The notes: a model not told the origin generated them from the sequence alone. Positions 8,801 through 17,768 are shown, counted from the stretch's first letter. The stretch: 64,000 nt of DNA from Fibrobacter sp. (GCA_017649565.1 JAGCGO010000057.1:1-64000), one strand, 5' to 3'. Translations and numbers: made by a program.

Positions 8801-10891
8801 ATTCGAAGCGATATGAGCCAAGATACCCGCAATGTTGTAACTGTTTCTCAGAACAAGCCCACGGTTATAGCTGTTCTCTATTTCGATGAGGCTCCTGTAG
8901 CCGACACTCCCCACGAGACCTGCGGCACCCTGCGCATCCATGTAAGGAGAAAGGGTCGATTCGGTGTACACGCCGGAAATCTTTGCAAAGAAACCGGAGC
9001 CATAGTTGTTACCGAGCGGAGCGCCAATCACCTGGCCGACGACCGTTCCGAAATAACCCGCCTTGACGGCGAAATAGGAATCCACGAGGCCGAAGTCCTT
9101 CAATTCGGCATACTTGTCCTCCGATCCTCCAATGCCAGCAAACAAACCGAACCTTTCGTAATAAGAGGAATCGTCATAGAACAGGCCGGAAATCACGAAG
9201 CCGTTTCCATTGAACACGCCGGCAAAGCTGTCAATCGGGTTCCACGGAATATAGTTCTGGGCCGCTTTGGGGTCCCTGAGCGTTCCGTCATCCTTCAGCA
9301 CACTCTGGTTCACATAGATATCGCCAGCGAGGTTCGCACAGGCATCCCTTTCACGGGTGTAGCCGTCGGTACCATTCACTATAGAGGCAAAGCCGTACAG
9401 TTCCTGAGCCGTCGCGATAAGGTAGCAGCCGTCGGCAACCTTGGCCGGCTTCTTGATCTGGTACCACTTGGCATAGAAAGCCTTGTCGCCGTTCTCCGTC
9501 TTGCCGATAACCTTCACCCTGTTGCCGGTAAGGCCGCTGTTATCGTACCAGCCCGCAAACACATAACCGTTGCGGGAAACCTTTTTCGGGAGGACAGCCC
9601 CCACGGTCTCCGTGTACGATGTGACCAGGCCGGAATCAATCGTACCGCCGTCCAAATTGTAGGCGATATCGAAGCGCTTCTCGTACCTGCCCCAGTAGCT
9701 GACATCTGCCGTCAACGTCGTAGGCGTGTGGACAACCGTATCTCCCGTCAGGCCGCTGTTTGCATACCAGCCGAAGAACTGGTATCCGTCGACATCCACA
9801 TTGGGAATCCTGTAGCTGTAGCCGACAACCATGTCCTTCGTCTTGAGCTTGGTACTGCCGTGGTAGATATTCATCTTTATCGTCTGGAGGGTAGCGCCCG
9901 TCAGAGAACCGCTGAAAGTCGGGAGCGGGTCTGTTCCCACCTTCTGTCCCCACACGGTACCGTCAACACCGTCCATGTCGTAGTGGCGCATCACCTGCGT
10001 AACGGCACCGCTAGCCAGTTCAGCTTCGCTCACGGACGTGCCTGCAAACTCGTTGCGGCCCGGTTCGAGATAGAAAATGTTCTCAACGATATTTTCAGCA
10101 CTGTTCTGAAAATAGCCAAATACCGACTTCATGTAGTTCGTCGTCGACGTGCCGACAATCGCACCCGTATTGTAGGCATTGACCATGAGAAGCCTGCTCG
10201 AAGCCTGATTGCCAATCAGTCCGCCAATGTAATTCGCACCGACGATGGTACCCGTATTGTACACATTGCTGATTTTCACCCAGGCCTTGTTACTGCTGGA
10301 GGTTGTTCCTACAATGCCACCGGCGTTGTTATTCTTGGCCTCGACTCTCGAAGCGTTAAAGCAATTTTCGATAACGACCGGATCCCTTTGCGCCGAAATC
10401 CAACCCACGAGACCGCCAGCGGAGTAACTCGTGCTGAAGAAGGAACCGACAACGCCGACATTACTGATGTGGGCGGCTGCGGACATATGGCTAGAAGAAT
10501 TCGCAGCCGAGAACAGACCCGCGTTGGTCCCCGTGTTGGTGTAGTAGAGGCCTGAAACCGTATGCATCTGGCCGTCGAATGCCCCATAGTAGGGGCCGAT
10601 CGGGGTCCATTTCGCAAAGTTCGCCGTGTCCGCCTCGTTGAGCGAGCCGTCGGAATTGAGCACGTTCTGGTTCACCACGATATCCTTCGTGAGCTTGCCA
10701 CATGCGGACGAATCCCTCGCAAAGCCTTCCGTGCCATTCACGATGGCGGCAAAGCCGTAGAGTTCAGCAGCAGACGAAATCTGGTAGCATCCGCTTTTCA
10801 AAGTAGGCTGAACAGGGGTGATGGCCGTCGCGGCATTAGAAACGACCGCAAACGCCAAAAAACTCAAAAAAAACGTCATTTTTGAAGACAT
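5813..10891 (-). CDS. Large secreted GLUG/InlB-repeat surface protein (paralogue 2)
   Basis: Start: ATG at 10891 with AGGAGG just upstream. The 47 codons that could be added in frame lack a ribosome site and would put a basic tail before the signal peptide. Product 1692 aa. Signal peptide to about residue 19 (ends SNAATA). Three modules begin near residues 34, 489 and 955 with the same Cys-Tyr/Phe and ELYGFA signature as the neighbour, followed by GLUG-like units and InlB B-repeats (GWY, FYAKW). A Ser-rich linker occupies about 1530-1613, with SSSSSAKAK-type repeats. A C-terminal beta domain (about 1627-1692, ending IVTVR) matches that of paralogue 1 in layout and key positions. Probably an outer-surface or secreted adhesin-like protein; the ligand cannot be told from sequence. 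Confidence 0.85.
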   Translation of the reverse strand: MSSKMTFFLSFLAFAVVSNAATAITPVQPTLKSGCYQISSAAELYGFAAIVNGTEGFARDSSACGKLTKDIVVNQNVLNSDGSLNEADTANFAKWTPIGPYYGAFDGQMHTVSGLYYTNTGTNAGLFSAANSSSHMSAAAHISNVGVVGSFFSTSYSAGGLVGWISAQRDPVVIENCFNASRVEAKNNNAGGIVGTTSSSNKAWVKISNVYNTGTIVGANYIGGLIGNQASSRLLMVNAYNTGAIVGTSTTNYMKSVFGYFQNSAENIVENIFYLEPGRNEFAGTSVSEAELASGAVTQVMRHYDMDGVDGTVWGQKVGTDPLPTFSGSLTGATLQTIKMNIYHGSTKLKTKDMVVGYSYRIPNVDVDGYQFFGWYANSGLTGDTVVHTPTTLTADVSYWGRYEKRFDIAYNLDGGTIDSGLVTSYTETVGAVLPKKVSRNGYVFAGWYDNSGLTGNRVKVIGKTENGDKAFYAKWYQIKKPAKVADGCYLIATAQELYGFASIVNGTDGYTRERDACANLAGDIYVNQSVLKDDGTLRDPKAAQNYIPWNPIDSFAGVFNGNGFVISGLFYDDSSYYERFGLFAGIGGSEDKYAELKDFGLVDSYFAVKAGYFGTVVGQVIGAPLGNNYGSGFFAKISGVYTESTLSPYMDAQGAAGLVGSVGYRSLIEIENSYNRGLVLRNSYNIAGILAHIASNTTLIISNCYSVWNSKNLMSRSSKAFVSGNFGASTVDISNCYYMGAQGYAEKAGLPANERQFNDGTVALALREGVNGSVWGQNVGTELYPVLSGKLENSAGAKYNVTFHTFAGDTATYFDFYIAGFKKALPANVAQENATFMGWYENAQYDGDAVTVIDSLATGDKEFWAKFFKESPVTFVTNGGIITSGSISIYTEGKGAALPSAVSRDSSIFMGWYDNEELSGTPVTEIAPSDTGSKTFYAAWFKLKMPKLDSTDRCFEITDVAELYGFAAYVNGTHEMYYNSKVPEACGKLANDIVVNKHVLNADGTLDSANVTSFMQWETINTFGGKFDGQGHTVSGLYGQGSSFKGFFGNISEAYDGGELVPVTIKNLGVEDSYFGASNYMGGIVSNILGKRTSNRISYPGATLVMENCHFNGTIEDKGYNYIGGLVGLVSGTLVVSNSYSDGMFKSSSTAGGIVGYVDFMANISDCNNLASVSGSFAGGIVGYSAGTTSVSNCVNHGHVSGREYAGGLVGSSNSEISLLRSFNDGEVEGTFEYVTVAGLVAMLNGESVIANNYNLGKLVISFGNHGKIAGLVGVMYKTSSLLNNYNMGELVAAEGTSNNAKDYIMVSAVDGAVVENNFYLETADSLAASNYGTSAVNAKFKDGTVATALHDYVQKDGNDVAIEGGVTGTVWAQGDDYPILVTKDVFAVMLNTNGGTLANAPTSYKYGEGLTLPEPTRTGHTFLGWYANAEFNGDVVTAISPRAAGDKIFYAKWEAKQYHVTAKVNNTNWGIVEGLNKSGIYSYGDEVYVRAVPDNGYKFSYWEDDVKNVNAGRTLIVTGDTTITAHFDPLNPESSSSVASSSSAEPPQSSSSVPASSSSAKSSSSVKPASSSATSSSSAKAKSSSSSAKAKSSSSSAKPKSSSSSKKGKSSDSKNAIQAIAVVPMFDVEVISRDIHIAGAHVGSAYAVFDMHGKVMLNGTVDASNFALTVPRAGSFIVKMGSQSRIVTVR

Positions 10892-10916
10892 TAGATACCT
10901 CCTACAATGGCCCACA

Positions 10917-10925
10917 ATATAGCAA
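10917..10925 (-). promoter_or_regulatory. Extended -10 promoter for surface protein paralogue 2
   Basis: Minus strand reads TTGCTATATT: a TGn extension followed by TATATT, about 26 nt upstream of the start codon. No convincing -35 box at the usual distance, as is common for extended -10 promoters. Prediction only. Confidence 0.45.
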
Positions 10926-10967
10926 GAACGCCCCCGCGAGATTAGTAAATAAACAGAAACACCCCTA

Positions 10968-10996
10968 TTGGCAGAACCCCCGAAAATTACTATTTT
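10968..10996 (+). promoter_or_regulatory. Sigma70-type promoter for aminotransferase-citrate synthase operon
   Basis: TTGGCA at 10968-10973 and TATTTT at 10991-10996, separated by exactly 17 bp. Transcription would begin near 11003, leaving a leader of about 50 nt before the ATG. Confidence 0.6.
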
Positions 10997-11054
10997 TGCG
11001 CGCCGAAAAGAGCGCCACAAGCGCCAGGACAATCAAACAGGACAGGATAAGACG

Positions 11055-12347
11055 ATGAACTACAATCCTCTCGCAGAACAGGCCAACGCGGAACTCTCCG
11101 CCAACGGTTGCAAGGTACTCAGCATGCTTTCCGAAAGGGGCAAGGCCATTTTCTTCCCCCGCAAGGGTATCCTTGGCCAGGGTGCCGAAGCCAAGGGCTC
11201 CGAAATCAACGCGACTATCGGTACCGCCCTCGAAGACGACGGATCGCCGCTCGTGCTCGACTGCGTGCTCAAGAGCCTGAACCTGCCCAAGACATCATTC
11301 CTGTACGCCCCGAGTTTTGGCAACCCCGACCTCCGCAAGGCATGGAAAGACCAGATTGTCCGCAAGAACCCGACGCTCGCCACCAAGGAATTCAGCAACC
11401 CGGTCGTGACCTGCGCCCTCACCCACGCCATCAGCTGCGCGGGCTACATGTTCCTGGACGCCGGTGACGAAGTCATCATCCCCGACCTGTACTGGGACAA
11501 CTACGAACTCGTGTTCGTGAACAGCTGCGGCGCCAAGATCAAGACTTTCAACACCTTCAAGAACGGCGGTTTCGACACCGAAGCCCTGAAAACCGCCCTC
11601 GCCGAAAGCAAGAGCGACAAGAAGGTCGTGCTCCTGAACTTCCCGAACAACCCGACCGGCTACACCGCCACCGAGAAGGAAGCTGTCGAAATCGCGAAGA
11701 TCCTCACCGAATGCGCCGCCGCCGGCAACAAGGTCGTGGCCCTGCTCGACGACGCCTACTTCGGCCTCGTGTACGAAGAAGGCGTGACCATGGAATCGCT
11801 TTTTGTGAAGCTCGTCGATGCCCACGAGAACCTGCTCGCCGTCAAGCTCGACGGCCCGACCAAGGAAGACTACGTTTGGGGCTTCCGCGTCGGTTTCATG
11901 AGCTTCGGTTTCAAGGGCGCCGCCGCCGCCCAGCTCAAGGCCCTCGAAGACAAGGCCGCCGGTACGGTCCGCGGCAACATCTCTAACGCCCCGAGCATCA
12001 GCCAGAAGATCCTCCTCGCCGCCTACCAGAGTGAAGAATACATCCAGCAGAAGCAGGCTAAGTACGAAACGCTCAAGAAGCGCTACGACATCATCAAGCA
12101 GGTGTTCGCCGCCCATCCGGAATACGCCGAGGCCTTCGAAGCCATGCCGTTCAACAGCGGCTACTTTATGTGCATCAAGCCGAAGGGCGTGGACGCCGAA
12201 GCGCTGCGCCAGAAGCTCATCAAGGACTACAGCACGGGCACAATCATGCTTTCGGGCCTCATCCGCATCGCTTTCAGCGCCGTTCCGACCGAAAAGCTCG
12301 GCAAGCTGTTCGAAAATATTTATAATTGCATAAAGGAAATGAAGTAA
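11055..12347 (+). CDS. Class I/II PLP-dependent aminotransferase
   Basis: Product 430 aa from the ATG at 11055 (AGGA site upstream); the 29 extra in-frame codons before it overlap the promoter and are not counted. Fold type I aminotransferase features are visible: NFPNNPTGY near residue 200 (PLP-phosphate and substrate loop), LLDDAYFG with the cofactor-binding Asp and Tyr, GPTKEDYVWGFRVG near 270 with the candidate Schiff-base Lys (in TKED) and the following Arg. Length is normal for the family. The substrate is not determined by these motifs; amino acid-2-oxoacid exchange is the expected reaction, in the cytoplasm. It ends 11 bp before citrate synthase, so the two are probably co-transcribed, which hints at a link with 2-oxoglutarate/glutamate metabolism (inference). 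Confidence 0.85.
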   Translation: MNYNPLAEQANAELSANGCKVLSMLSERGKAIFFPRKGILGQGAEAKGSEINATIGTALEDDGSPLVLDCVLKSLNLPKTSFLYAPSFGNPDLRKAWKDQIVRKNPTLATKEFSNPVVTCALTHAISCAGYMFLDAGDEVIIPDLYWDNYELVFVNSCGAKIKTFNTFKNGGFDTEALKTALAESKSDKKVVLLNFPNNPTGYTATEKEAVEIAKILTECAAAGNKVVALLDDAYFGLVYEEGVTMESLFVKLVDAHENLLAVKLDGPTKEDYVWGFRVGFMSFGFKGAAAAQLKALEDKAAGTVRGNISNAPSISQKILLAAYQSEEYIQQKQAKYETLKKRYDIIKQVFAAHPEYAEAFEAMPFNSGYFMCIKPKGVDAEALRQKLIKDYSTGTIMLSGLIRIAFSAVPTEKLGKLFENIYNCIKEMK

Positions 12348-12358
12348 CCGGAGGATAA

Positions 12359-13648
12359 ATGTCCGACAAAGCGACCTTGAAATACAACGGAAAGAGCTAC
12401 GAGCTCCCCGTCGTTGAAGGCACCGAGAACGAACATGGTCTCGACGTCAGTTCCCTCCGCAAGGAGACGGGACTTGTCACGCTTGACTACGGCTACCTGA
12501 ACACGGGCAGCACCAAGAGCGCCATCACCTACGTGAATGGCGAGCAGGGCATTCTCCGCTACCGAGGTTACTCCATCGAAGATTTGGCCGAGAAGGCAAC
12601 CTTCCCCGAGACGGCGTGGCTCCTGATTTACGGTGAGCTCCCGACTCCGGAACAGCTCGGACGTTTCCGCACGCTCCTTACCGAGAACGCGCTGTTGCAC
12701 GAGAACCTGTTGCACTTCTTCCGCGAGATGCCGCCGAGCGCACACCCGATGGGCATCCTGAGCTCCATCGTGAACGCCGTGGGCCTGTTTACCCCGCGCT
12801 TCTACGACGATGAAAACATCGCGAGCGCCTTCGAACTCACGACTGCGGGCCTTATTTCCAAGATCCGCACCATCGCCGCTTTCGCCTACAAGGCAAGCAT
12901 CGGCGAACCGTTCGTTTACCCGGAAGCGGAACGCAGCTACTGCAGCAACTTCCTGAACATGATGTTCAGCAGCAAGGCGCGCCCGTACCACCCGGATCCG
13001 ATCATGGAAAAGGCGCTCAATACGCTCCTTATCGTACATGCCGACCACGAGCAGAACTGTTCTACATCGACGGTACGTATGGTGGGTAGCTCCCAGGCGA
13101 ACCTTTACGCGAGCATCTGTGCCGGCATCTGTGCATTGTGGGGTCCGCTCCACGGCGGTGCGAACCAGGCCGTGCTCGAGACGCTCCTGCGCATCCAGCA
13201 GAGCGGCATGACTATTGAACAGGTGATGGACAAGGCGAAGGACAAGAACGACCCGTTCCGTCTTTCGGGCTTTGGCCACCGCGTGTACAAGAGCTACGAC
13301 CCGCGCGCCAAGGTACTCAAGAAGCTCATGTACCAGGTGTTCGAGCGCGAACACGTGCACGACCAGCTCCTGGATATCGCCATCAAGCTCGAAGAAGCCG
13401 CCCTCAAGGACGACTACTTCATCGAACGCAAGCTTTACCCGAACGTGGATTTCTACTCGGGCATTCTCTACCGCGCCATGGGCATCCCGACGAACATGCT
13501 TACCGTGATGTTCGCCATCGGAAGACTCCCCGGCTGGATTGCCCACTGGAAGGAAATGCACGACGATCCGCTGAGCAAGATCAACCGTCCGCGCCAGATT
13601 TACACCGGCCAGACGGCAAGACCCTGGATCGACAGGGACAAGCGATAA
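12359..13648 (+). CDS. gltA: Citrate synthase
   Basis: Product 429 aa, type II citrate synthase length. It condenses acetyl-CoA and oxaloacetate to citrate. The three catalytic residues can be placed: His in GPLHGGANQ near residue 265, His in GFGHRVYK near 306 and Asp in NVDFYSG near 363, close to the numbering of the E. coli enzyme. The N-terminal beta-rich segment (LKYNGKSYELPV) also fits the hexameric Gram-negative type. GGAGG lies directly upstream of the ATG, 11 bp after the aminotransferase stop, and a strong terminator follows. No truncation or missing residue seen. Confidence 0.95.
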   Translation: MSDKATLKYNGKSYELPVVEGTENEHGLDVSSLRKETGLVTLDYGYLNTGSTKSAITYVNGEQGILRYRGYSIEDLAEKATFPETAWLLIYGELPTPEQLGRFRTLLTENALLHENLLHFFREMPPSAHPMGILSSIVNAVGLFTPRFYDDENIASAFELTTAGLISKIRTIAAFAYKASIGEPFVYPEAERSYCSNFLNMMFSSKARPYHPDPIMEKALNTLLIVHADHEQNCSTSTVRMVGSSQANLYASICAGICALWGPLHGGANQAVLETLLRIQQSGMTIEQVMDKAKDKNDPFRLSGFGHRVYKSYDPRAKVLKKLMYQVFEREHVHDQLLDIAIKLEEAALKDDYFIERKLYPNVDFYSGILYRAMGIPTNMLTVMFAIGRLPGWIAHWKEMHDDPLSKINRPRQIYTGQTARPWIDRDKR

Positions 13649-13663
13649 ACTTTAAACGAAAAG

Positions 13664-13692
13664 TCGCCGGCGAGATGCCGGCGATTTTTTTT
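13664..13692 (+). terminator. Rho-independent terminator after citrate synthase
   Basis: Perfect 8-bp stem TCGCCGGC/GCCGGCGA with 5-nt loop followed by eight T. On the other strand the stem is followed by TTTTCG, so it may also stop the convergent glycoside hydrolase gene. Confidence 0.9.
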
Positions 13693-13695
13693 CTT

Positions 13696-16659
13696 CTAAC
13701 GCAATCTTCTCAGGCCCTTGGGCATCGGGACTTCGGTTCCGTCTTCCTGCAGCAGGTAGATGTTGTCGAGGCTAATGTAGCCCTTGCCGCTGTAGCGGGC
13801 GCGCCACGAGAAGTTCTTGATTTTGGTCGGGTCGAGCTGCGGGATGGTCTTGCCCCAGCCTTCCTGCGCCATGTTCTCCCAGATGAGCGTATCGCGCATC
13901 CAGTTGCCGCGCGTATTCTTGAGGCGCACCATGAACTCGTCGTAGTCTTCCACCTGGCTGCTCGCAATCTGCACTTCAAAGTAGCCGTCAGGATTGTTGT
14001 GGTTCGTCGCGTAGTCGAACACGATACCCACGGAATTCTTGACCTCGGGCGGAATCACGTAGTAGGCGCCCGCGAAGTTCGGCCAGCTCTGTGTAGGCGG
14101 CTGCTCGATCAGGAACTCGTGACGGATGAAGCCGCCGTGCGGAGGCGCCCCGTTGAAGACCTTCGCGTCGATGGTCGTCGCGTTGTCGCCGTTTGCGACC
14201 GGATACCAGTCAACCGCGTCGAGGCCGTTGTCAAAGTTCTGCATGACGCTCGTGGTACGGTAGGTGCCGCGGACACGGAACGGAATCTTGAATACCGTCA
14301 CCTTCTTGCCCAGGCCTTGCAACACCACCTGTATTTCGCGCTTGCCGTGCTTCATGTCGGCAGGCACAGGGACCTTCACGTGGAAGCTCTCGATGGACGA
14401 ATTCCACTTGCCGTCGTCGGGGGTCACGTACATGGTCTGCGTACCGGCCTTGCCCCAGTTGTCAATTTTCAGCATGCCGCCGGTCAGCTGTCCGTTGTCC
14501 TGCTTTGCCGTGACAAACAGGTCCAGCGTGTCCCCGGCGAGCACGACCTTCTTCTCGAGCGCGGCAGTCAGTACCTTGGGTTCTGCGGCCTTGCCCTTCG
14601 TTGCGGCATCCAGTCCGACAACTCGCGGGTTGATGCGCACGACTGCCATGCCGAACGGAGGAATCTCGACATCCTTGCTCTTGCTCGGGTTGATGCGCTT
14701 GCCGCTCGGGCCCAGTTTCGGATAGGGATAGGAATTCTGCTGCGTACCGATCCACTTGAACTGATCGGGGCCGAACACGTCCACTTCGGTGCGGACCAGG
14801 TCTCCCCTGCCCACCTCGGATGCCCCCGCAGCCACGGAAGCGCGGTCAATCTGTACCACCTGCTTATTTTCGGACAAGTTAACCAGCATCACGCGCGCGG
14901 AATCGCCCTTGCCGATCGCGTACGCCGCCACGTCGGGAGTCGTACTCGTCACGGGCATCACTGCATAGCCGTCTTCGAGGAAACGCCAGAACGTCATGTA
15001 AAGCCCGAAGTACTCGGCCGTCGGCTCCAGCGATTTCCAGTAGTTCCAGGAGCCTTCCTTGAGGAGCGCCGTCATGCTGATGGTTCCCCAGGTATCGTCC
15101 GGACCCTTAAACAGGTTGCCGAAGGCGTCCCACGGGAGCACCTGCAGGCGGTTGCCGAAACGCACGGCATGCTGCGCGAAGATGCTCGCCACGGCAGAAG
15201 CCTGCGGGTAGTCCATCAACAAGCTGTAGCCCTGCACGCAGGTGCTGAATTCAGAAAGGAAAATGCGACGCTCGCCTTCGAGGTGGCGCTTCATCCACAT
15301 GTCGAGCGTATCCATATTCGGGCCCACGTCGAGCATCGCCTTGAGCATGTCGGCGGCGTTCGCGTTGTCCGGCGTCCAGTAAGGATAGTTGTGCAGGTCC
15401 ACCACGTCGAGGTAACGCTTGCCGTCCTTCTTCTCGGCCTCGCCCACTATGCGCAGGAACTCTTCCATCCAGTACTTTCCGTCGAGCAGGCCGGCACCCT
15501 TCTGCTGCATCTTGTGCGTACTCAGGAGCGGTCCGTGCAGAACAATCGTCGGATCCACGGCCTTCATCGCGCGGGCGTATTCCAGGAATCGCGCGGCATA
15601 GTGCCTCGCCGAAATCGGGCCGGACTCTTCCCATTCTCCGTCGAGCTCGTTGCCGATTTCCCACTGCTTGATGTTGTAGCCCTTCACCTTGTTCGCGTAG
15701 CGCACCCAGGCGGCGGCTTCCTTGGCCGTGCCCGTTCCCGCGTTCACGCAGATGACCGCCTTCGCGTTCGGGAGCGTCTTGATGTACTTCATGAACTCTT
15801 CGAAGTCCCACTTGATGTCGGTCCAGTCGGTGCGGGCCTTGTCGCCGTTGCGCGTGGACATCGCGTAGAACTTGTAACCGTTGCCGGCAAGCAGGTCCTC
15901 ACTGCCGCTGTAAAGTTTCATCTCGCGGATCTGCACGCCCTTGCTCGGCAGGTCAGTTGTCTTGAAGCGGATGGCCACGTAGCGCGTGTTGAGCTGCTTG
16001 AACTTGTACTTGGTGGTGCCGCCGCTCACCTTGACGACCGATTCCACCTTCAGGTTGTTCACGAGCGCCTGATGCACGCCCGGGTATTCGGCGTAGTCCT
16101 CAGTCCAGTAGGCAAACTCAAAGGACTTCGGGCGCAGACTCCCCCAGTCGATCTGCAAGGAATCTAGGGGTTTCTTCTCGGGGAATTCCACCACAATCCA
16201 GGGAGGGTCGGCCGGGTCGAGAATCTCGCCCCACCACATCGTTTCCATGTTACCGTCGGCCAGGTGGCTCCTGCGGATGAACCCGTAGTTGTCCTTTGTC
16301 GTGCCGCGGTAGATCGTCTCGCCCAAAAAGCCGCGAGCCCACTTTTTCTCGTCGGGCATCCAGAGGCCGGTACTGTCGTAGCTGCCGACGCCGTTCCAGT
16401 GATAATCGTTCGAGAGCGAGCCGTTCGGGAAGCGGAACAGCGTGTAGCCGCCGTCCACCAGCGCCGACGTCATGTCGTAATAGCGGCTGGGCGGATTCCA
16501 GATGGCCAAATCCGCCGACATCATGTTGTCCTTGCTGATGACGACGCCCGGATGGAGGTCGTCGACCTTGACCACGTTCTGCGCGGCAAAAGCGCCACCC
16601 GCCAGGGCACCCACAGCAAGGGCGCCGGCGATCACTGAATTTTCGATTTTTCCAAACAT
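13696..16659 (-). CDS. Secreted modular glycoside hydrolase, GH51-like, with carbohydrate-binding domains
   Basis: Product 987 aa from the ATG at 16659; a TTG 14 codons upstream would lengthen the signal peptide unnaturally. Signal peptide about residues 1-24 (GALAGGAFAAQ). A discoidin/F5-8C-like beta domain appears inserted near residues 115-240. The clan-A catalytic core follows: IGNELDG near 335 supplies a candidate acid/base Glu, and LSEFS near 469 a candidate nucleophile Glu. The surrounding pattern (WEIGNELDG, YARAMKAVDP) fits GH51 best, though GH44 or GH39 cannot be excluded. The C-terminal 180 residues (from about 805) look like a CBM11/CBM4-type beta-sandwich. Fibrobacter is known to have a GH51 endoglucanase with a CBM (EGF/Cel51A), so a cellulase or arabinofuranosidase role is plausible. 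The ribosome site is weak. Confidence 0.75.
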   Translation of the reverse strand: MFGKIENSVIAGALAVGALAGGAFAAQNVVKVDDLHPGVVISKDNMMSADLAIWNPPSRYYDMTSALVDGGYTLFRFPNGSLSNDYHWNGVGSYDSTGLWMPDEKKWARGFLGETIYRGTTKDNYGFIRRSHLADGNMETMWWGEILDPADPPWIVVEFPEKKPLDSLQIDWGSLRPKSFEFAYWTEDYAEYPGVHQALVNNLKVESVVKVSGGTTKYKFKQLNTRYVAIRFKTTDLPSKGVQIREMKLYSGSEDLLAGNGYKFYAMSTRNGDKARTDWTDIKWDFEEFMKYIKTLPNAKAVICVNAGTGTAKEAAAWVRYANKVKGYNIKQWEIGNELDGEWEESGPISARHYAARFLEYARAMKAVDPTIVLHGPLLSTHKMQQKGAGLLDGKYWMEEFLRIVGEAEKKDGKRYLDVVDLHNYPYWTPDNANAADMLKAMLDVGPNMDTLDMWMKRHLEGERRIFLSEFSTCVQGYSLLMDYPQASAVASIFAQHAVRFGNRLQVLPWDAFGNLFKGPDDTWGTISMTALLKEGSWNYWKSLEPTAEYFGLYMTFWRFLEDGYAVMPVTSTTPDVAAYAIGKGDSARVMLVNLSENKQVVQIDRASVAAGASEVGRGDLVRTEVDVFGPDQFKWIGTQQNSYPYPKLGPSGKRINPSKSKDVEIPPFGMAVVRINPRVVGLDAATKGKAAEPKVLTAALEKKVVLAGDTLDLFVTAKQDNGQLTGGMLKIDNWGKAGTQTMYVTPDDGKWNSSIESFHVKVPVPADMKHGKREIQVVLQGLGKKVTVFKIPFRVRGTYRTTSVMQNFDNGLDAVDWYPVANGDNATTIDAKVFNGAPPHGGFIRHEFLIEQPPTQSWPNFAGAYYVIPPEVKNSVGIVFDYATNHNNPDGYFEVQIASSQVEDYDEFMVRLKNTRGNWMRDTLIWENMAQEGWGKTIPQLDPTKIKNFSWRARYSGKGYISLDNIYLLQEDGTEVPMPKGLRRLR

Positions 16660-16718
16660 AATTACCCAAAGAGTTGAAAGGGAACAACTTACTTTAGGCA
16701 ATATACAATAAAATTGGC

Positions 16719-17750
16719 TTAATCTTTTCTGCGCTCAACCCTTATGGAGTCCGAATATATTTCAGCGATACCATCCAACCAATAAAGATCCACTTCGTAA
16801 GTTCCTTCGGGGAGCCCGTCCACGGTAATATAGCCCCGTTCCACGTCCTCCATCGTAACTCTCGGGTTTGGAGCCCAGTTAAAGCAATGATTAAGATAGT
16901 AACACTCCACGTTGCTAATATTCAAAAACACCTCGTTTTTCAGCGCCTCTTCGGCAGGAATCTCAACAAATTCCCCATCCACATAATCCTCGAAATATAA
17001 GGAATCCAAGGGAACATCAACGGAATAGGCCGGCAATAACTTTATGTTACCCACATCAATGATTACACCAGCATCGCTTTCAATCATATGCGCTTTTGCA
17101 AAGTCCGTGTTTTCGTTGACACCGTATTTCTTGTCTTCGGAAATAATGCGTAACGGGATGTCATTATAAGACGGGACATGCTCCCATTCAGCCTCGCCAA
17201 CTTTCTTGTTAGAGCCAACAGGAACAACTTGCATCTCCAGATACGACAAGAAGTTCACCCGTTCAAAATAAAAATACCCCTCTGCATCCGTCGTAATAGC
17301 TTGACAATTACTATCGTAGGGCCAACAGCTTTTTTCCGTGTAAACTAACGCATTTGCCAAGGGATTCCCCGCCGGATCCAAAGCACGGCCTTTCACGTCT
17401 GCGTACAGGTATATATCGTCAAAGCTTCCACACATGGCTCGAGAAAAACTCTCAACCCAGGAGCCTTCCAATGTCATCACCGAATCAGGCTCTTCATATT
17501 CCGAAGCACTCTTGGCTAAGGCATATACAGAATCATAAATAGTATCCATCTCTATAGTAGAACAACCATCTTTTCCGTCACTGAACGTCTTTTCGAACAA
17601 GGACGTATCCAGTGCCGCGATGGGCGTTCCGGAATTCGTCTCGCTGAAAGACGAAGCCGTGCTACCATCGTCATCACTGCAGGCGGTAAGCATTCCCAGG
17701 CCGAGCAACGCCGCAGCAAGACTCATTTTCGACATTTTATCGGTAAGCAT
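16719..17750 (-). CDS. Lipoprotein with a carboxypeptidase-regulatory-like domain
   Basis: Product 343 aa. The ATG at 17750 is chosen because GGAGG stands eight bases before it; the TTG further upstream overlaps that site. A lipoprotein signal ends at LTAC near residue 24, followed by an acidic Ser/Thr-rich linker. Residues about 120-185 (DVKGRALDPAGNPLANALVY, then TTDAEGYFYFERV) match the carboxypeptidase-regulatory-like beta-sandwich fold, often found in surface lipoproteins. The last part (VDGLPEGTYEVDLYWLDG) looks like a second such domain. Six Cys in the mature part suggest disulfides. It lies 18 bp after the TIGR02147 gene and is probably translated from the same mRNA. The exact role is unknown. 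Confidence 0.7.
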   Translation of the reverse strand: MLTDKMSKMSLAAALLGLGMLTACSDDDGSTASSFSETNSGTPIAALDTSLFEKTFSDGKDGCSTIEMDTIYDSVYALAKSASEYEEPDSVMTLEGSWVESFSRAMCGSFDDIYLYADVKGRALDPAGNPLANALVYTEKSCWPYDSNCQAITTDAEGYFYFERVNFLSYLEMQVVPVGSNKKVGEAEWEHVPSYNDIPLRIISEDKKYGVNENTDFAKAHMIESDAGVIIDVGNIKLLPAYSVDVPLDSLYFEDYVDGEFVEIPAEEALKNEVFLNISNVECYYLNHCFNWAPNPRVTMEDVERGYITVDGLPEGTYEVDLYWLDGIAEIYSDSIRVERRKD

Positions 17751-17768
17751 ATAGAAGTCCTCCAAAAA

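Noticed and set aside
12320..13561. Minus-strand frame of 413 codons opposite citrate synthase
   Set aside because: Citrate synthase on the plus strand has all catalytic residues; the antisense product shows no family.
13675..16167. Plus-strand frame of 830 codons opposite the glycoside hydrolase
   Set aside because: Mirror frame of a GC-rich gene with strong third-position bias; no recognisable domain and the minus-strand gene is convincing.
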